DNA from: Coprinopsis marcescibilis
Lineage: Eukaryota > Basidiomycota > Agaricomycetes > Agaricales > Psathyrellaceae
Direction: 5' to 3'
Assembly (NCBI GenBank): GCA_004369085.1
Contig: ML210158.1
Coordinates: 1 to 64,000, forward strand
Length of the DNA stretch: 64,000 nucleotides
Part shown: piece by piece, positions 58,768 through 64,000 of the stretch
How the letters are laid out: each line of letters starts with the position of its first letter
How positions within the stretch are numbered: position 1 is the stretch's first letter
Notes under the pieces: generated by a model
What the model was told of the DNA's origin: nothing
Database searches by the model: none
The model's input: the letters and a program-made list of their open reading frames with translations, nothing else
Translations under genes and position numbers: made by a program

Positions 58768-61222
58768 TCAACCACAAGAAACGGAAGCAGCCGTCGCGTA
58801 TCTTCCATCGGAGCGCCTGCGGTTGCGGGCCCGAACGCATCCACCACCACGATGACTGTACCAGTTTCTCTCCGAATGATCGTGATACGAATCGTCCCAG
58901 TCCCCGTGCACCTCCTGGTAATATTGCCAGGCTTCCGACTGTCTGAGAGATTCTCGGATACGTTGAGCCCTCTTCCTCGCAACGTCAGTGCGTTCGATGA
59001 AGTTCGCGGTAGCAGAATTGATGAACTCTTCTCCTCGCTTCCTCAACTCCTTCGCACGTGTCCTTGCCCTATCATTCCTGTAGTTCAGAGTCTCTTGTAC
59101 CTGGTCTCCGAAAGCACGAGCCTTGCCCTTCGATTGCTTGATGAGGTCGTCCGTCTGAGTGCGAATGGATGCCATGAGGTCGTCCAAACCGTCAAACAGC
59201 TCGCTCGAGTCGTCGCTGCCGACTGCCTTCGCGACCGACTTTGTGGTGACACCGAGAACCTCGGACAAAGAATCGATGAACTTGAAGCCGAGCGCAGTGG
59301 TGGCTTCAGCCTCATCCAGCTCGTCAAGGTCCTCCTCGTCCTCTTCAACATCGACCGAAGAGATAGTTTGTGTCTCGGTGGGCTGCGTGCTCAGGGAGCT
59401 GGAAGCGGCGAGTACCACGGAAACTTCCTTGGTGGTGCCTGTGTCGGATAGGACGCCAGTCATGCACCTGGAGCACTCAAGAGAGGCGGAAGGGTCGGTC
59501 TTGTGCACCGACGTCGGGGATATTGGGGATATTGGGGATAATGATTTCTCTTGGTTCGTTAAAGACAAGGATGTTGATCCAGGATTGTACACGGAGAGTG
59601 CCATGTCCTTGGCGGAACTGACGAGTTGAGGCTTTCCATTTGTATACTGGATAGGGAAGTTGTTTGACCTGTTGGGGCCTGGGCTGGCAGAAAGCCAATG
59701 GGTGCTGTTGGGGACTGTCAAGTTGACCGTCTTGGTCGGGGTTGGAGCTGAGTGGAATGACGTGTGTAAAGCGAAGCCCATAATCAAAGAGACAATGGCA
59801 AATCTACGTAATTTGGTGAGCGTTTTGAATTGGCAACAACGGACGACGTCACTTACATGGTTACCGCATTCCTGGTGTTTGATTGCTCAGCAGGAGGTTT
59901 GGGTGTGTTCTTGAGGCTGGATAACACAACGGTCTTCGACATCGCTCGGTGAACCTCAAGAGGGTCTGCGACACGGACGGCTTCCTGAGTAATAAGGTAT
60001 GATTTCGCCGCATCTCCCAAGGGTAGCACCTTCACCGAGGGAACAGTGAGGAGTTCCCAATCATCTTCTCCGGCAGCGCGCAGCGAAGATATAGTGTCGT
60101 AAATGACGTCTGATGGGTCGTGCTTAGTCAAGACCGGTAGATATGCGCTGTGAGTTGAGAGTACTGGGAGACGCATCGCGGGGAGGAAGACGATGCCCAG
60201 CGAGGGGGAGTCTGTGGTATCAAACTAGAAACCCGTCAGAGAATGGTAAGCAACAACGGCAACGGGATACCCACCAATTCAACAATGTTATCCTCAGTAC
60301 GGTCGTACACTCTGACGATATTGATCAAGGACTTGCAATCCTCATCGTCATTCTCCAGAACAACAGTCTGAACAAGGCCGTTGCCGGAATCCAAAGGCCG
60401 GGACAAGAACTGTCCGGACCCATCGGCGTACTTCTGCAACAGGTCCTGAACAAACTCCCACTTCTGCTCCGTCGAGGAACCATAGAGGTATATCTCGAAA
60501 TCAGGTTTGCCAGAGCTTTCGGCATGACATTCGTCGCCCTCCTGAGACCGGACCGTGGGGCTGGAGGGAAGGCCCGGATCCAATGAGAGGTCTGGTGAAG
60601 TGCCACCCGCCTCCAGCTCCGCTGTGTCTGGATGGGCAAGGGTACCCTCAGACGGAGAGACATCCTCGTACGACCTATTCAACTCGTCGCGAGAACTGTT
60701 CAAGGGGTCGGGGAAGGAGAGGCGAAGATCGCGAATGCTTGGGACACTTGCTTGAGCGCTCGCGTTCTGGGCACTTGAGGTACTGGTTCGAGAGGCGCTG
60801 AGAGTACCGATAAGACTCTGATCTAAGGCTTCTTTAACTCGTTCGTCTTCAGCGCGATCCTGCTCCGTCTCGATATCGGGGATAAGGTCTAAGGGCATCC
60901 TCTGGGAGTCAGCACTCCCCATGTTGGAGAGTGGCGTAGGGTACATGCCAGAAGCTATGGGGGCCATTTCATCGCCGCTGTCATACGCAAAGCCTTCCCA
61001 AGCTTCTATATCGCCATCTCTTGAGCTACCAAGGCTGATAGATGACCTCCTGGAGTGCGGCCTGGAGTTGATATCGCGGTCACTTTCGTGCGAGCTGATG
61101 GAGTCATTATCTTCAGAGCCATGGCCGCTGGCAATGTCAAGCCAGTCCGAGTCAGAAAGGCTATCGAGCTCTGACATGCGCGAGGATATAAAGTCTGGAG
61201 TTTCAGTAGGGCTAAGGTGCAT
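58768..61222 (-). CDS. Ser/Asp-rich single-pass membrane protein of unknown function
   Basis: About 770 residues in three main exons. The first exon (61222 to about 60283) is acidic and Ser-rich: MHLSPTETPDFISSRMSELD, SLSDSDWLDIASG, DIEAWEGFAYDSGDEMAPIA, then a folded-looking piece FEIYLYGSSTEQKWEFVQDL and NGLVQTVVLENDDEDCKSLI. The second exon continues SLGIVFLPAMRLPVLSTHSA and DVIYDTISSLRAAGEDDWEL. An intron (about 59803-59855) then joins VTIFAIVSLIMGFALHTSFH, a single transmembrane segment. The third exon is Ser/Thr-rich and acidic (VDVEEDEEDLDELDEAE), then helical and basic (NDRARTRAKELRKRGEEFIN). I recognise no family. A later Met at about 61177 could be the start. The topology suggests a large cytosolic N-terminal half and an exposed C-terminal tail on an internal membrane. 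Confidence 0.72.
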
Positions 61223-61360
61223 AGAGGGTGTGAGACGACTGAAAGGGTTGCTAATTGGGTTATAAACCCTTTGAGTTTGGCTTTGCTTGGTGCCACCTTC
61301 GCAGTAGTGTCACATTCTGGACAGGCCACACACTCGCCCTTATCGGCCGTACCTCACCAT
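61223..61360. promoter_or_regulatory. Very short divergent promoter (138 bp)
   Basis: Only 138 bases lie between the start of the Ser/Asp-rich membrane protein gene (minus) and the F-box gene (plus). Both promoters must overlap or extend into coding sequence. Confidence 0.5.
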
Positions 61361-62913
61361 ATGTTCTTAAATCTCCCGCAAGACATTATTCTCGCAGTAT
61401 GTGAGCACCTGCAGCCTCAGGATCTTTTGTTGCTCCAGCAGGTGTCGTGAACCTCGTTCCACAGGCCTGATTACGTTCTAATTGATGCACGCAGACATGT
61501 CGTGGTCTCCACGACCTCACCGCAGCTGACTACCTCTGGCGTGGCCTATCGTTTGATCTTCCGCTAGACCTACCTGCGGTACGCAGCAATCTATCTGGAA
61601 GGCAGATACAGCAAAGCGCAGTCAGGGCATTGCGTGTAGAGCATAACTGGCACCAGCGGCAATCTAAAATAAGAAGATTGACTCGCATTCCGAATCTTGG
61701 AACCGTGGTCCAATTACAGCTCATCGGCCCTTCGTCACAGCACCTTGTCCTGTTGTCACATTCAGGACGTGTTCGACACACTAGAGTGACCACCCATCTT
61801 TCTGTCTGGCATATTCCTTCCTCTGGCCAACCGTCATGCCTGACCTCCATCGAGGTCCCTCATGCAAAGAATTCCAAATTTACAGCCGCTTACTGCGACA
61901 GAAACCAAGAGGCCCTTATCGCTGTTTCTGCGGGAGATAATCATGTCAAATCGTACGTAATTCTATATTGCATCATCTGCAGAACGATAATTGAGTCCCG
62001 ATTTAGCCTTCTCAAAGTCTTCACTGTCTCGCTCCACGATGTTCGTGACGGCTTCGACAACAACTCGTCCGTTGCAAAGGAAATCTTCTGCGAAATGCGG
62101 ACGGATGACGGAGAAATATTCTTCGACGTCCAGATTTCTGGGTCGACAATCGTTGCCGGACTGGCGACGTTGGCGCAGGATACCTCGAGCATGATACCTG
62201 TTGCCTATCAGATTCTGTTGATAGATCTCAACACACATCGGCGCACTGTTGTCGGAATACCCTCGCAAGGACTCGAGCGAATCCGCCTGAAGCTCTATCG
62301 CGACGTCCTATTCGTGATCGGTGTACAGAACACTGCTCTCCTTGTATCGACCCACCAATGGCCCCCTGATGCGGAAGTTGTTGCAAATGGCGAACAATTA
62401 CCTTGGATGTCTAAATACCGGCTTGTGGTACCCGGACCCGACTTCGAATATCACCTCTCGGACGAAAACACGGCACTATGCGACCCCACACTAACGCTAT
62501 TGGCATTGACAGACCACGCATCCTCATTCAGTGCCTACCCTCAACAAAAGATATCAGTTTTCAACATTGCCTTCAAATCAAACACAGTATCGGATGAGGA
62601 GCGCCCTTTGAATCCATCGTACGTCTTTACTCCCGCCCGCGGGGCCTATCGTGCCTTTATATGTTTGGGGAAAACCGGGTATAGATTAGTTTGGCAAGAA
62701 AACTGGGTTGGCGAGGACACGGAGATGGACGAATATCAGTTCATGAAGGCCAGTTTCAGTGAAAGCTCAGGCGTATATGCGGAACCCCTTTGGCCCAAGC
62801 ATGCGGTGTTGCCCTTTCAACCTTCTGCATCTCGGTCCGCGTGCTTCGAAGAGGCTACTGGGAAGCTTTGTCTTGCTCTATGGACGGAGGAAGTATATGT
62901 CGTACAATTCTAA
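61361..62913 (+). CDS. F-box protein, tandem paralogue 1
   Basis: Starts MFLNLPQDIILAVCEHLQPQ, DLLLLQQ, then a short intron (61444-61494) and TCRGLHDLTAADYLWRGLSF, a complete F-box. The remaining 400 residues are beta-rich: VVQLQLIGPSSQHLVLLSHS, LLIDLNTHRRTVVGIPSQG, LKLYRDVLFVIGVQNTALLV, YAEPLWPKHAVLPF and LCLALWTEEVYVVQF. This repeated hydrophobic-strand pattern suggests a propeller-like substrate domain. One more intron lies near 61955-62010. It is an SCF adaptor by family knowledge. The substrate is unknown. The next gene is its close relative. Confidence 0.82.
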
Positions 62914-63012
62914 TCCCGCTCTGTTTGCTCTTGGGTTACATTTTGGGCTTATCTTGTTAGACCATCTTTGTCTCTGATCAGTCGATACCTGTTGGCTTGA
63001 TTACCGTCTCCG

Positions 63013-64000
63013 ATGTTGTTGACACTTCCTCAGGATGTTATATTTTCCATCTACGAGCAGCTTGAGGCTCAAGATCTATTGCTCCTGCAACAGGTGCCGT
63101 ATTGTTTATCTGATGAGATTATCACGTTCAGTTAAGCCTGACCAATACGCTAGACATGCTCTGGTCTCTGTGCCCTTGCCAGAGCAGATCACATTTGGCG
63201 CAATCTCAAGTTCCCGTTCCCCGTTGACCTGCCCGACAACAGGGATGGTCTTACCGGACTTGAAATACAACACAGCGTTGTCCGGGCTTTGCGCCTTGAA
63301 GCAAACTGGTGTCAAAAAAAGTCCAGCATTTTGAATTTCAAAGTAATCCCAAAAGTGGGCAAAGTGCTCCATATGCAATTCGTTGGGCCATCGTTTCTCG
63401 TAGCTTTGTCCAGATGGCAAGCCAATCGCATCCTTCATCTCGAACTGTGGCATCTCCCTCGGTCGTACTCTTCACTCCCCGCGTCCCGAGTGAGCGTCAT
63501 CGAAGTACCGTTTTCGGACCAAACAGACTTGGATGCTTCGATTTCCGACCACCAGATCACTGTAGCCTTTACCACTTCAACCAACCAAAACGATGAAAGA
63601 ACTCCGTATGATCGTTCAACACAAAGTACCAGAATGCTAACTAATGCCAAGTAGCTTACTACAGGTTTTCAAGTTTGACTGTCGTCAGTTCTATGACGGA
63701 TATGACTACATTTTGCCAACCACACTTCCTGAAGAAATCTTCAATGGAAAGCCGGCTTTCCCGCGAGGAGTGTTCACTTCACCTATCGTACACAACAACA
63801 CAGTCATCGCCGTCCTGGAGAAGACGAATTCGAATCCCCTTCCCGTCAAGATATACAACCTTTTCGTTGTAAATGTGGCCACTGGCAACACTTCTTACGT
63901 TACCATCCCCAGACTAGGCCGACGATTTATGAAGGCGAAGCTGTACCGCGACGTGATGTACATCATCGGGATTCTTGAAGACGAGTCAATCCTTGTGACA
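63013..64000 (+). CDS. F-box protein, tandem paralogue 2 (partial, runs off window)
   Basis: Starts MLLTLPQDVIFSIYEQLEAQ, DLLLLQQ, then the intron at the same codon as in the neighbouring gene (63094-63152), then TCSGLCALARADHIWRNLKF. The body aligns with paralogue 1: GLEIQHSVVRALRLEANW versus QIQQSAVRALRVEHNW, KVGKVLHMQFVGPSFLVALS, LELWHLPRSY, then LYRDVMYIIGILEDESILVT at the window end. An intron lies near 63590-63665. The C-terminus is outside the window, so this entry is incomplete. Confidence 0.82.

Noticed and set aside
1..64000. CRISPR arrays, operons, bacterial promoters
   Set aside because: No regularly spaced direct repeats were seen. Gene structure is intron-rich and eukaryotic throughout.

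Overview
The window looks like a gene-dense chromosomal segment of a filamentous basidiomycete, most probably a mushroom-forming agaricomycete. The evidence is many introns of about 41 to 80 bases with GT..AG ends and CTNAC/CTAAC branch sites, multi-exon genes on both strands with short spacers, a white-collar-2 type GATA factor, a seven-helix protein of the DUF6534 type that is typical of mushrooms, F-box proteins, and fungal housekeeping genes. I find no operons, prophage, CRISPR or bacterial genes. All exon models are hand-read from splice signals and reading-frame continuity. Outer boundaries are more certain than internal ones.

Left part (1-16 kb): WC-2-like photoreceptor partner (minus), ankyrin protein, PRMT5 arginine methyltransferase, a small GPI-type secreted protein, then a very long acidic Glu/Ala/Val-rich protein, followed by an intron-containing tRNA-Tyr. 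Middle (16-40 kb): a sodium/calcium exchanger family transporter, an extremely exon-fragmented DUF6534-type membrane protein, a paraoxonase-like membrane esterase, a Bqt4-like inner nuclear membrane protein, 6-phosphofructokinase, an F-box protein, a Wss1-type DNA-protein crosslink protease, a DM9-repeat protein with a Lys-rich head, a PalA/Rim20-type BRO1 protein, and a small protein of unknown function.

Right part (41-64 kb): a catalytic-type Ras GTPase-activating protein, a membrane-anchored pepsin-like protease with an altered second active-site motif, an unknown mitochondrial-looking protein diverging from an ER DnaJ ending in RDEL, a tandem pair of paralogous small secreted proteins separated by a 586-bp hAT-type MITE with perfect 8-bp target duplications, cullin-3, an unknown Ser/Asp-rich single-pass membrane protein, and two tandem F-box paralogues, the last running off the window.

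The genes do not form one pathway. They read as an ordinary euchromatic neighbourhood. The least explained parts are the secreted paralogue pair with the MITE between them, the giant acidic protein with its recurring PSYSV..QGSPL motif, and the micro-exon-rich membrane protein gene with a GC-AG intron.
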